From NCBI RefSeq assembly GCF_000018285.1, contig NC_009901.1, forward strand, positions 4,959,001 to 5,023,000: DNA of 64,000 bases, in the 5' to 3' direction. Shown here piece after piece: positions 25,774 to 34,007 of the stretch. Position 1 is the first letter of the stretch. Each line of letters begins with the position of its first letter. A program made the translations under genes and the position numbers. The notes under the pieces were generated by a model. The model saw nothing but the letters and a program-made list of their open reading frames with translations. It made no database searches and was not told where the DNA came from. This DNA is from Shewanella pealeana ATCC 700345 (lineage in GTDB: Bacteria; Pseudomonadota; Gammaproteobacteria; Enterobacterales; Shewanellaceae).

Positions 25774-25799
25774 AAAACCCGACGTAAATGTCGGGTTTT
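25774..25799. terminator. Bidirectional terminator after moaA (tup operon)
   Basis: AAAACCCGAC and GTCGGGTTTT pair around GTAAAT. It separates the tup operon from the convergent DUF2806-like gene. Confidence 0.88.
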
Positions 25800-25820
25800 G
25801 TTATCTGACTGATACAGGTT

Positions 25821-26825
25821 TTAAACTTTAACTTCTTGAGGGTTTAGAATTTGACCTCGTGTTGCATTCAAAGGCCGCCAATCTCCTAACTTTACTTTAT
25901 AGCCTTTTTTTACATAATCTTGGGCAATAGAAAGTAAATAGTCGTCTCTTGAACCAAATGAAGCCAAGGCTAATACTTGCCTACCCACACTAGTTAATTG
26001 GTATACCCCTGCATCAGCTTTTTTATTAACATCATCATGCTCTAACACTATTACCTTATTGTTAGATACTAATGCTTTCATATAGCTATTAGGTAATAAA
26101 GAATTCCACGTTACATGTAAACCTGTAGCTTCCACACCAGCAACGACACCAATTTCTTGTAAAAATAACAATGTATTAAAGCTAATGCCACTTTGCTCTA
26201 GGAAAGTATCTTTATGCCGAAAAATTGAACCGTCAACTACAAATTGCGCAAGCTTACTAATTAATTCAGCCTCGTCTTTAGATAATCCTTTTAGAAACTC
26301 CATTGTTCTAAAAGAGTAACTACCCGGGTTTTTAATTTCTCCCGCTAAAATTCGCCCCCAAAGATCCTGTAATTCTTCCGATGAGACTTTACCGGCATTT
26401 TCTCTCCATGAGTACAACCAATCATCTTCTACATTTTGAGTTGGAACTTCCTGCTCTTCATTAGCCAATATGTTCTCGGCAGCAAGGACGGCTTTACTTA
26501 CGTTAACTTCTTTCCTAATGGTTTCTGAAACATTAATATTGGCAGCTGTAATTGCTATATCGGGAAGGCTAATAGTTGGCTCTATTCTTTCTTGCGCAGA
26601 CACACTAATTAGTGGAGTAGTTGTGTCAATAGGTTTCAATCTACCCGCTTTTATATCGGCAGCCATTTTTTCAGCTTCAGCCAACATTATAATCTCATTA
26701 CGCCTTACCTGATTTTTTGCTTCTCCTAGACGTTTTTCATGCCAAGGTTGCAGCGCTGAACCAATTCCTTTTTCAGTTAGAGTCTCCCACATTTTTATAA
26801 CTAACTTTTCGCCTGGAAATTCCAC
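25821..26825 (-). CDS. DUF2806-like protein, accessory gene
   Basis: A 334-residue protein without signal peptide or membrane segments. The central region LYSWRENAGKVSSEELQDLWGRILAGEIKNPGSYSFRTMEFL (about 140-185) followed by LSKDEAELISKLAQFVVDGSIF is the typical core of DUF2806-like proteins, which occur on genomic islands; their function is unknown. The gene is visibly richer in A+T than its neighbours and uses rarer codons, which suggests horizontal transfer. It lies between the tup terminator and a dispersed repeat. A defence-related role is possible but not shown. Confidence 0.6.
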   Translation of the reverse strand: MEFPGEKLVIKMWETLTEKGIGSALQPWHEKRLGEAKNQVRRNEIIMLAEAEKMAADIKAGRLKPIDTTTPLISVSAQERIEPTISLPDIAITAANINVSETIRKEVNVSKAVLAAENILANEEQEVPTQNVEDDWLYSWRENAGKVSSEELQDLWGRILAGEIKNPGSYSFRTMEFLKGLSKDEAELISKLAQFVVDGSIFRHKDTFLEQSGISFNTLLFLQEIGVVAGVEATGLHVTWNSLLPNSYMKALVSNNKVIVLEHDDVNKKADAGVYQLTSVGRQVLALASFGSRDDYLLSIAQDYVKKGYKVKLGDWRPLNATRGQILNPQEVKV

Positions 26826-26914
26826 ATTTACTCCATTAAATATCTATCAGCTTATTGAGCAACACAGATATTCGTTATCAGTGTTCCACATTTAATTATT
26901 ATCAATGCGTCTTA

Positions 26915-27505
26915 ATAATGTTCGCCACTCGAATATAACCTATTGTTTTAAAGCTTCATATCAAATCATTTAAGGAATTATTGATGCGGTTTTATATGTG
27001 TTTAATAACGCGATGACAGCAGCTTAACTGTTTCTCTTTTTATATCGAATTACCTCCGATGCGGCTTCCTACACTGAATGCAGCTAATGACCTGCGGTCA
27101 GCGCATGTGCAGATACTCCTGAGGCTCGCTTGTCGTCATCCCTGACCGCTCAACGAAAACATCCATGTTATCGACGGCCTCAGCCGCACCTACACTGGGT
27201 TAGAAAAGCAGAACTCCTAACTTTTAGCGTTAGCCATTGAAAGAGCTAAACCTACTTCAACGCAGAGCATACAGAAAACAACAGTTCCCCATCGAAGTTG
27301 CCGAAGTGCGTTGGAATAAATTGCGTGAAGCCGACAGGGATGTCGGGTTAGCTTTCGCGGGGCAGGATGCCCCATCGGAAGCGTTAGTGATTTATCCATA
27401 AGTATGAGGATCAACAACTTCGTCGGGGCGGCTCGGGAGATGCAAGAGGGGGAAGCTGTTGTCCCCCTCTTGCCCGAGTGTGAGCTGGAAGCTCACGACC
27501 TTTAT
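26915..27505 (+). repeat. Dispersed structured repeat element, copy A
   Basis: This non-coding stretch is homologous to 30586-31735. Shared landmarks in order are TCGAATATAACCTATTG (26929), one copy of the 112-bp unit (27058-27115, including TGACC-TGC-GGTCA), GTCA-TCCC-TGAC (27135-27146), the block from about 27270 containing CCGACA-GGGA-TGTCGG (27331) and GGGGCA-GGA-TGCCCC (27359), and a 12-bp-arm hairpin GCAAGAGGGGGA/TCCCCCTCTTGC (27442-27473). Arms differ from copy B by paired changes, so structure is conserved. Loops read TCCC in the left half and GGGA/GGA in the right. No mobility gene is present. Confidence 0.75.
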
Positions 27506-27645
27506 CAAGCGGAGCTTGATTAGCTGTATATGTGGGATGGAATCCCACGACGTTAGCTCAGGCGTAGCCTGATAAATTAATCAAACAAAGTTTGATTGAT
27601 CGAATTGTTAGACAAAGTCTAACTTAAAACTCAAGCGCAGCTTGA
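27480..27645 (+). repeat. Array of seven three-base-loop mini-hairpins
   Basis: Back to back with different stems: GTGAGCT-GGA-AGCTCAC (27480), ATCAAGC-GGA-GCTTGAT (27504), GTGGGAT-GGA-ATCCCAC (27532), TCAGGC-GTA-GCCTGA (27558), AATCAAAC-AAA-GTTTGATT (27579), GTTAGAC-AAA-GTCTAAC (27607) and TCAAGC-GCA-GCTTGA (27631). All loops are three bases and most fit GNA or AAA closed by C-G or T-A. Linkers include ACGAC or TTAA/TTA. GNA trinucleotide loops are known to make unusually stable DNA hairpins. Confidence 0.8.
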
Positions 27646-27652
27646 AAACAAA

Positions 27653-27675
27653 AAAGGGTGCTATAAGCACCCTTT
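27653..27675 (-). terminator. Terminator of the Ig-like lipoprotein gene
   Basis: AAAGGGTGC and GCACCCTTT pair around TATAA; on the minus strand it is followed by a T-run (TTTTTTG). Confidence 0.85.
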
Positions 27676-27699
27676 ATGGTTATCAAAAAAGACTAATAA

Positions 27700-29730
27700 C
27701 TAATGAATGGTGATTGGGATAGTTGTTACCAAAGTATCCACACCATTTGGCGTTTGCACCTCAATTAACAGCGCTCCGGTGTTTGCGGTGTCTTCACCCT
27801 TCACCAAGATACCAAAACCAAGCCCTCCCGGCGCATTCGTCGAAGGCCAAACGAAGCTGCTCTTGCTCACTACCGTTCCCGCCGTAGCAGAGATCTCCAC
27901 CTTAGTCCCAGCAGGCATCTGTTGCCCATTGATATCTTTAATGATTAATGAAACCTGTCCCGTCTCTTTACCATATAGGTCTAAGACACTGTCGCCGTTA
28001 TCATTTGAGCTGTCCACAACAGTGAGGTCACTTCCAAATGCGGTACTTCCAGACATGATCAGCACTAGGCTATCTCGAACATTAATCGACTTAGAATCGG
28101 AGACGCCATCGGCACAACCACTATGTACCGGGTCGCTACACAACACACCGTTATATATACCATCTCTAGCGGTAAATGCACCGTCACCATTAAAGTCTAT
28201 TAACTCTTCTAACCCATCTTCATTGAAGCTGCCATCTTCGTTGTAATCGTTAAAGGCTTCATCCATATCATTGGAGCGCCCTGCTACATCCGTTGCTAAA
28301 AAGGCGGCCATCTCAGCGGCATCGAAACGACCATTACCATTAGAGTCAGGGAAAGACTCTTCACCAATAGCTGTGGCGGTAATGGTTGCCCGACCATTTA
28401 GCGGGCGTGGGTTCTGGCTAGACCAAGTCACGCTACACTCGCCATTAGCCGTGAAACAGGAAGAACCGATAGCACCACCTTCGGTGACAAAGGCCACAGC
28501 AGTTCCGTCTGGTGCGAGATTATTAAACGCATCCGCTAGCCTAGCAGTGATCTTGACCTGCTCGCCGTCATAGCTCCAGCCCTCGGCATTTAATATCTCT
28601 GCAGACAATGAAAAGCTATCTTGATCTGGGATCCCGGTTGATACCACTAAGGTGCTCGACTGACTCGATAGGAGTGGATTACTGTTGTCGATGCTTGCCG
28701 TTACCCTTACAGGTGTGGCCACTGTACCTGATGTCACTATGGTTTGGACTATACCGCTGCCATTGGTGCTTGCCGTAGTCGGTTGAATTTTTAGCCCACC
28801 AACTTGGGTATTCAAAGCAAAACTCACCGCAGCATTACTGACAGGATTACCGTTGGTATCTAGCACCTTAAACAGCACTGTGGATGACTCATCCCTGCCC
28901 GAGCCCAAAATGCCAATATCACTCGGTGTCGCCGATACAAACACAATACTGCCCTTCTCTGCGGCTAGAACATTAATACTTCCAGTGGCAAATAGATTGA
29001 TGCCACCGGCATTGGCACTGATATTAATGGTATCGTCGCCAACGCAGCCCTTTGCAAGATAAGTACTGGTCGCGACCCCCTTTACTAACATTACCGGCGA
29101 ACTCACCTCAGCTAATGGCGTAGACAGCAACGAACAACCAGAGCTAAAGAAAACATCTATAGCTTCATTGAAAGGCTGCCCTTGTTCATCGACAATCATC
29201 ACCGACACGCTTGCAGTTCCGCCCGCCGATAGCGAAGCGGTACTCACCTCTGCGACACCGGACTGCAGTGGGTCACCGCTACCCATCTCTAAGTTGGTGG
29301 CACCAATGACTAAGATCGCCATATCTTGTTCACCAGAAACAAGGCTCGCAGTTACCGAACTCGCTCCTAACTCGTTACCCGCGTAGATAACCACACTGGC
29401 ATTGCCATCACTGTCGGTAACCGCCGTGGTAATAGGGAGCTCCCCTAGCGTGCTAGCAAAGCTAACGATAGTCGGTTCAGTGATGCCGCTAACATTAGCA
29501 ACCAGCTTACCTGGATTGACCGAAGAGATAGATGAGATCTCATTGCCCTCGGCATCGGTAATGGTTAACGAAACCTCGTAAATCACAGCCGCTGTAGGCG
29601 CAGCGTTATCGTTGATTAATTCACAGGGGACATTTGAAGGACAAACCGGACCATCACCGTCATCTCCACCACAAGCTGCTAATATGAAACTTAAAAAGAC
29701 GAGAGCGAATATTCTACTGAAGGGCACCAT
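27700..29730 (-). CDS. Lipoprotein with tandem bacterial Ig-like (Big_1-type) repeats
   Basis: A 676-residue surface protein. ATG 29730 (behind GGAG) gives a lipoprotein signal with lipobox LAAC near residue 20, so the mature N-terminus is a lipidated Cys followed by GGDDGDG. The body has several invasin-type Ig repeats marked by VSLTITDAEGNEI, SVMIVDEQGQPFNEAI, KVLDTNGNPVSNAAVSF and LIIKDINGQQMPAGTKVEI. Between them lie calcium-loop-like DxNxDG segments (SNGNGRFDAAEM, DYNEDGSFNEDG, DFNGDGAFTARDG). Probably outer-membrane anchored and adhesive or structural. It sits between the two copies of the dispersed repeat. Confidence 0.8.
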   Translation of the reverse strand: MVPFSRIFALVFLSFILAACGGDDGDGPVCPSNVPCELINDNAAPTAAVIYEVSLTITDAEGNEISSISSVNPGKLVANVSGITEPTIVSFASTLGELPITTAVTDSDGNASVVIYAGNELGASSVTASLVSGEQDMAILVIGATNLEMGSGDPLQSGVAEVSTASLSAGGTASVSVMIVDEQGQPFNEAIDVFFSSGCSLLSTPLAEVSSPVMLVKGVATSTYLAKGCVGDDTINISANAGGINLFATGSINVLAAEKGSIVFVSATPSDIGILGSGRDESSTVLFKVLDTNGNPVSNAAVSFALNTQVGGLKIQPTTASTNGSGIVQTIVTSGTVATPVRVTASIDNSNPLLSSQSSTLVVSTGIPDQDSFSLSAEILNAEGWSYDGEQVKITARLADAFNNLAPDGTAVAFVTEGGAIGSSCFTANGECSVTWSSQNPRPLNGRATITATAIGEESFPDSNGNGRFDAAEMAAFLATDVAGRSNDMDEAFNDYNEDGSFNEDGLEELIDFNGDGAFTARDGIYNGVLCSDPVHSGCADGVSDSKSINVRDSLVLIMSGSTAFGSDLTVVDSSNDNGDSVLDLYGKETGQVSLIIKDINGQQMPAGTKVEISATAGTVVSKSSFVWPSTNAPGGLGFGILVKGEDTANTGALLIEVQTPNGVDTLVTTIPITIH

Positions 29731-30086
29731 ATCTATCTCCATATAAAGCTTAGGTGTATACAAGGTGTATAAAAATCAGGCACTCAATAGGTATAGGTGA
29801 ATATCCGCAATATTTCACATTTAATTTTACTAAACAGCAGAGTATCAGGCCCTCGTGTTTCTGAGCTTCACAGCCCAATTCCTATGCTTTATAAAACCCC
29901 TCGGATGGATAACGGCTCTTGCACAGTCCAGTGCAGTTAATGGTTTGAATTAGTCGACGTGGTGAACTACTGACTGCGCCCCACAAAGCACAAAACCCGA
30001 CATAAAAGTCGGGTTCTCTTTATCTAACATAGATGCAGATTAAGACTAAAATTGCCAAGCGTTTTGAGTCTCATTCTAATGCTTTG
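29731..30086. terminator. Gap between lipoprotein and small secreted protein, with terminator at 29992-30015
   Basis: AACCCGAC/GTCGGGTT (29992-30015) followed on the minus strand by TTTTG ends the 30087-30473 gene; its stem is the same as at 25774. Near 29801 there is GTGAATAT/ATATTTCAC-like symmetry that could be regulatory for the lipoprotein. Nothing else is evident. Confidence 0.65.
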
Positions 30087-30473
30087 TTATATATTTGGCT
30101 GAAGGGTGCATATTTTCCTAACTATTGCTTCCGATAAATCTTTGGGGAGATATTCTTGCGTTTCTTCTTTGGTTAACGCCATAGAGCCAAAGAGTAAACC
30201 AGCCCCATGAATAGTTATCGCTTCTCGTTTGCAATCAATCTTAATCGAAGTCTCTAACGAGCCAGACTTGCCCTCACGATAAAGCTTTAAGTCGTTTAAA
30301 TTATTCAAGTTGCCATCAAGGTACCACTCATCAAAATACGGCCCTCCGACCATATCTTTATATACAAAAACACCATCTAAGCCGAAAGAGCCTTCTTCTG
30401 CAGAAACAGACGCTTGCAAGCAATTAAGCAGCAAGATCGCCGCAGCAATTTTAATTACCTTATACATTTTCAT
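30087..30473 (-). CDS. Small secreted protein of unknown function
   Basis: A 128-residue protein with a clear Sec signal peptide (MKMYKVIKIAAAILLLNCLQ, cleavage about 25 after VSA). The mature part is acidic and has two Cys (CKREAI and KICTLQPN) that may form a disulfide, plus GSFGLDGVFVYKDMVGGPYFDEWY. No family recognised. Its own terminator lies at 29992-30015. It neighbours the dispersed repeat copy B, within the accessory region. Confidence 0.65.
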   Translation of the reverse strand: MKMYKVIKIAAAILLLNCLQASVSAEEGSFGLDGVFVYKDMVGGPYFDEWYLDGNLNNLNDLKLYREGKSGSLETSIKIDCKREAITIHGAGLLFGSMALTKEETQEYLPKDLSEAIVRKICTLQPNI

Positions 30474-30585
30474 CTCAAACTCTGATTACACATAGCAGCT
30501 AATTGAATAGCAGCACTGATGCCAGTGTTATCTATGCTGCACTTTTAATCTTTATCATTGCAACTAGACTTACTATAGCTTCTAG

Positions 30586-31735
30586 ATAATGTCATTCATT
30601 CGAATATAACCTATTGTTTTAAAAGATCACATCAAATCATTCAGGGCATTATCGATGCGCGTTTATGTGTTTTTGATGGGTAATAACAGCTGCTTAACTG
30701 TTACGATTTCAGTAGCTAATCTCGGCATTAGTCACTGCCCACATCTGATGCAACCAATGGCCTCCGGCCGCGTATATACAGAACCTAGAAGTTCCCCAAA
30801 AGCAGTGAACCATTGCTTCATCAATACTTAGGCTGCATTTGATGTAGCTTCCCACACCAGTGGTTCCAATGGCCTGCGGCCGCGTATGTGCAGAACCTAG
30901 AAGTTCACCCAAAGCAGTGAACCATTGCTTCATCAATACTTAGGCTGCATTTGATGTATCTTCCTACACCTGTGGTTCCAATGGCCTCCGGCCGCGTATA
31001 TACAGAACCTAGAAGTTCCCCAAAAGCAGTGAACCATTGCTTCATCAATACTTAGGCTGCATTTGATGTAGCTTCCCACACCAGTGGTTCCAATGGCCTG
31101 CGGCCGCGTATGTGCAGAACCTAGAAGTTCACCCAAAGCAGTGAACCATTGCTTCATCAATACTTAGGCTGCATTTGATGTAGCTTCCCACATCTATGGT
31201 TCCAATGGCCTGCGGCCAGCGCATGTGCAGAACTTAGGATTCCTTCCAAAACAATGAACCTTTGCTTCACCAATGCGTAGGCTGCATTTGATGTACCTTC
31301 CAACATCTGTGGTTCCAATGGCCTGCGGCCAGCGCATGTGCAGACACAGCTGAAACACGCTGCAAGCACATCCCTGTGAGCTCTACGGTTTCATCCCTGA
31401 AACCGAAGGCTTCAGCCGTATCTACACCAAGTTAGAAAAGCGAAATAACTTCAGTTCAGAGTTCTCAATATAAAAACTGAAGTCTAAAAGGCTCCATCAA
31501 TAACCACAGAAAACACCGACTTCCCCATCGAAGTTGCCGAAGTGCGTTGGAATAAATTACGTGAAGCCGACAGGGATGTCGGATTAGCTTTCGCGGGGCA
31601 GGATGCCCCATCGGAAGCGTTAGCCATTTATCCATAAGCATGAGGATCAACAACTTCGTCGGGGCGGCAGGGGTGATCCAAGAGGGGATTGCTGTTGATC
31701 CCCTCTTGGCCGAGTGTGAGCTGGAAGCTCACGAC
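30586..31735 (+). repeat. Dispersed structured repeat element, copy B (expanded)
   Basis: Homologue of 26915-27505, longer because of the internal tandem array (30720-31400). Landmarks: TTCGAATATAACCTATTG (30599), then the array, CACA-TCCC-TGTG (31367), GGTTTCA-TCCC-TGAAACC (31387), the block with CCGACA-GGGA-TGTCGG, GGGGCA-GGA-TGCCCC, and the long hairpin CCAAGAGGGGAT/ATCCCCTCTTGG (31678-31709), whose eight-base loop TGCTGTTG matches AGCTGTTG in copy A. It is followed by GTGAGCT-GGA-AGCTCAC (31716) and TCAAAC-GAA-GTTTGA (31742). Confidence 0.75.
30720..31400 (+). repeat. Tandem array of six ~112-bp units
   Basis: CCAATGGCC recurs at 30754, 30866, 30978, 31090, 31202 and 31315, a period of 112, 112, 112, 112 and 113. 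Units alternate: type a has GGCC-TCC-GGCC, TATATACAG and TTCCCCAAAAG; type b has GGCC-TGC-GGCC, TATGTGCAG and TTCACCCAAAG. The order is a-b-a-b, then two more diverged units. So a 224-bp a-b dimer was duplicated recently. Short minus-strand open frames over it are by-products, since 112 is not a multiple of three. Confidence 0.88.
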
Positions 31736-31868
31736 TTTTTGTCAAACGAAGTTTGATTAAAAAAAGTGTCCAACGGTCACCCTACCATTTCCCAAATTTG
31801 TTAAATCCCCACCTAACAGATACACTTATTAGATACCCAATATTCAACACAAAGCTGAAGTAACAACC

Positions 31869-32327
31869 ATGGCTTTATCCCGCAAGAAGTGGAATACCAT
31901 CATCATCCTCGCATCAGTCTTGATGATCTCAGTCCTGACCGTGATCGAGAGAAATAGCCAGCAAACACCGATGCAGACTCAGGCGCTATTCGACATATCG
32001 GCTCCACTGTCACAGCTGCAATTTGGCGAGCACTGGCTGCAGAAACGCCAGTCAGGCTGGCAATGTAGCAGCCGAGTGCTTAATTGCTTAGAGTGGGCCA
32101 ATGCGTGGGAGCAAGTGCATATTTCGGCGCTAACCGATAAGCCTGAAACCACTGGAGAGCCTATCGAGGTGGTGATCCAAGTGGATGACCTTATCGATGC
32201 CCAGCTATGGATTATGTTTAGCGAGCAAGGCTTGTTAAAGTCACCAGCTGGTAATTGGTATCAAGTGCCACCGAGTTTACGTGAGGCGTTAAGCCCTATC
32301 CTGCGCGCACAGGTCAACGCTCGCTAG
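31869..32327 (+). CDS. Membrane-anchored protein of unknown function
   Basis: A 152-residue protein with an N-terminal membrane segment (about 11-25, IIILASVLMISVLTV) and the rest probably periplasmic; there is no clear cleavage site. The soluble part is Gln/Trp-rich, with WQCSSRVLNCLEW containing two Cys. No family is recognised. It is 69 bases upstream of mutM on the same strand, so they may be cotranscribed. Codon use resembles the core genome. Confidence 0.7.
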   Translation: MALSRKKWNTIIILASVLMISVLTVIERNSQQTPMQTQALFDISAPLSQLQFGEHWLQKRQSGWQCSSRVLNCLEWANAWEQVHISALTDKPETTGEPIEVVIQVDDLIDAQLWIMFSEQGLLKSPAGNWYQVPPSLREALSPILRAQVNAR

Positions 32328-32396
32328 CTCTAGTCCATAGCCCATAGCCATCATCAAGCTATTTATAACAATAAAAAATAACAAGAGAGAGAAGAC

Positions 32397-33212
32397 ATGC
32401 CAGAACTCCCCGAAGTTGAAGTGACTCGACAAGGCGTATCCCCCTATCTCATCGACAACACAGTTACCGACTTAATCGTGCGTAATCCATCACTCAGATG
32501 GCCTGTGCCTGAGATAGCCAAACAGATCATCGGCCAGACGATTCGCAATGTGCGCCGCCGTGCTAAATACCTTCTTATCGATACCGATGCGGGCACCACC
32601 ATTGTGCATCTGGGGATGTCGGGCAGCTTACGAATACTGCCTGCTACCACACCGGCAGAGAAACACGATCATATCGATCTGGTGCTAGCGAGTGGTAAAG
32701 CCCTGCGCTTTAACGACCCGAGACGCTTCGGTGCTTGGCTATGGTGTGAACTGCCTGAACAAGCCCATCCATTATTGTCAAAATTAGGCCCAGAACCTCT
32801 CACTGACGCTTTTAACGCTCCTTACCTATTAGAGAGTTTGGCCAATAAGAAGAAGGCCATAAAGCTGTGCTTAATGGACAATCATATCGTGGTTGGCGTA
32901 GGTAATATTTACGCTAACGAGGCGCTGTTTGCCGCTGGTATTCATCCGCAAGCAGAAGCAGGTAAAGTCGATGCCGAGCGTATCGAGATCTTAGTCAGTG
33001 AAGTAAAACAAATCTTGGCGGGCGCGATTAAACAGGGCGGTACAACACTTAAGGACTTTACCAATGCCGATGGTAAACCGGGCTACTTTGCCCAGAAGCT
33101 ACATGTTTACGGCCGCGGCGGCAAAACCTGCACTCAGTGTGGCCACATGCTCAGTGAAATTAAACTCGGCCAACGGGCAACGGTTTTCTGTAGCTTGTGC
33201 CAGCAAAGATAA
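32397..33212 (+). CDS. mutM: Formamidopyrimidine-DNA glycosylase MutM (Fpg)
   Basis: A 271-residue base-excision repair enzyme that removes 8-oxoguanine and cuts the AP site. The catalytic N-terminus is [12 protein letters not shown], with Pro as nucleophile after Met removal and Glu next to it. NDPRRFG near 105 and the helix-two-turn-helix region [18 protein letters not shown] near 165 are present. A C-terminal zinc finger (CTQCG ... CSLCQ) completes it. Start ATG 32397 gives the required MPEL. Confidence 0.97.
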   Translation: MPELPEVEVTRQGVSPYLIDNTVTDLIVRNPSLRWPVPEIAKQIIGQTIRNVRRRAKYLLIDTDAGTTIVHLGMSGSLRILPATTPAEKHDHIDLVLASGKALRFNDPRRFGAWLWCELPEQAHPLLSKLGPEPLTDAFNAPYLLESLANKKKAIKLCLMDNHIVVGVGNIYANEALFAAGIHPQAEAGKVDAERIEILVSEVKQILAGAIKQGGTTLKDFTNADGKPGYFAQKLHVYGRGGKTCTQCGHMLSEIKLGQRATVFCSLCQQR

Positions 33213-33250
33213 CCGGCTAGCACATAGCAAGTAACAGCTGATAAGCAAGG

Positions 33251-33922
33251 TTATTTCTCTTCAATAATCTCGCTGATCTGCTGTCTTAGCCGAGTCTTAT
33301 ACAGATAAAAAGCAATTATTGATGCACACAAAAATAGGCCACCACTGATTAACAGACTGGTGTTATCAGACAGACCCACCCCAGCTCCTGCAAAGCTAAA
33401 CACCATCATTTGCGGGATAAAACCTATGCCGCTACCGGTGAAAAAGCGCCAAGCACTTATGTGGGTCGAGCCCGCCACTAGATTAGTGAGAAAATTGCTG
33501 CTGAGCGGCAAGATCCGGATCATGATCATCTTCAATATGGTGCGGTGAATGATCAAATTCTCTAAGCGCGTTAATTTGGATTGAAAGCGCTTTTTTAAGC
33601 TACTTCTAAAAACCCAGCGCGCAAAATAAAAGGTGATCACGCAGCCAAGTAGCGCGGATAGGCTACCTATTAGTGCGCCTTTTATACCGCCCAATGCAAA
33701 GCCAAAGGCAAATGCCATAAACTGTCTTGGTCCACCAACACTGGTATAAGCCGCGCCAATGAGGAACAGTACCACAAGCCCCTTATCACCCTGCTCGGCT
33801 AAATAGTCGGCAATCCAATTACTATCGGCAACGGTAGCAAACGCGCCTTGTTGAAACGCGTATATAACCAGTGATAACACGGTAATGATGGATAATATTT
33901 TCGCAAAACGCTTCATAGCCAA
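33251..33922 (-). CDS. TVP38/DedA-like (VTT domain) membrane protein
   Basis: A 223-residue inner-membrane protein with about five or six hydrophobic segments. The SNARE-associated/VTT core is seen as GPRQFMAFAFGFALGGIKGALIGSLSALLGCVITFYFAR and RILPLSSNFLTNLVAGSTHISAWRFFTGSGIGFIPQM. The family is linked to lipid scrambling or membrane homeostasis; the exact role here is unknown. It is convergent with mutM and has a shared-strand neighbour beyond a terminator at 33961-33990. Confidence 0.82.
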   Translation of the reverse strand: MAMKRFAKILSIITVLSLVIYAFQQGAFATVADSNWIADYLAEQGDKGLVVLFLIGAAYTSVGGPRQFMAFAFGFALGGIKGALIGSLSALLGCVITFYFARWVFRSSLKKRFQSKLTRLENLIIHRTILKMIMIRILPLSSNFLTNLVAGSTHISAWRFFTGSGIGFIPQMMVFSFAGAGVGLSDNTSLLISGGLFLCASIIAFYLYKTRLRQQISEIIEEK

Positions 33923-33960
33923 TCCGCAATCATTCTCTTAATGCTTAAGCTGCATTAGCA

Positions 33961-33990
33961 AAAAAGCCAACGTATCAACGTTGGCTTTTT
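33961..33990. terminator. Bidirectional terminator
   Basis: AAAAAGCCAACGT pairs with ACGTTGGCTTTTT around ATCA. It lies after the Wzi-like gene on the minus strand. Confidence 0.88.
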
Positions 33991-34007
33991 CATTGCTTAA
34001 GCGTTAG

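Noticed and set aside
27217-27417. Minus-strand open frame inside repeat copy A, with a relative at 31465-31653 in copy B
   Set aside because: Similarity between the two comes from the shared DNA element; the C-terminal halves differ, stems change by paired bases rather than synonymous codons, and there is no ribosome site.
30709-31369. Minus-strand open frames of 70-75 codons, two nearly identical, over the 112-bp repeats
   Set aside because: They arise from the tandem units, whose length is not a multiple of three, and have no consistent frame or ribosome site.
30720-31400. Possible CRISPR array
   Set aside because: The repeated unit is about 112 bp and nearly continuous, with no unique spacers of 30-40 bp and no cas genes.
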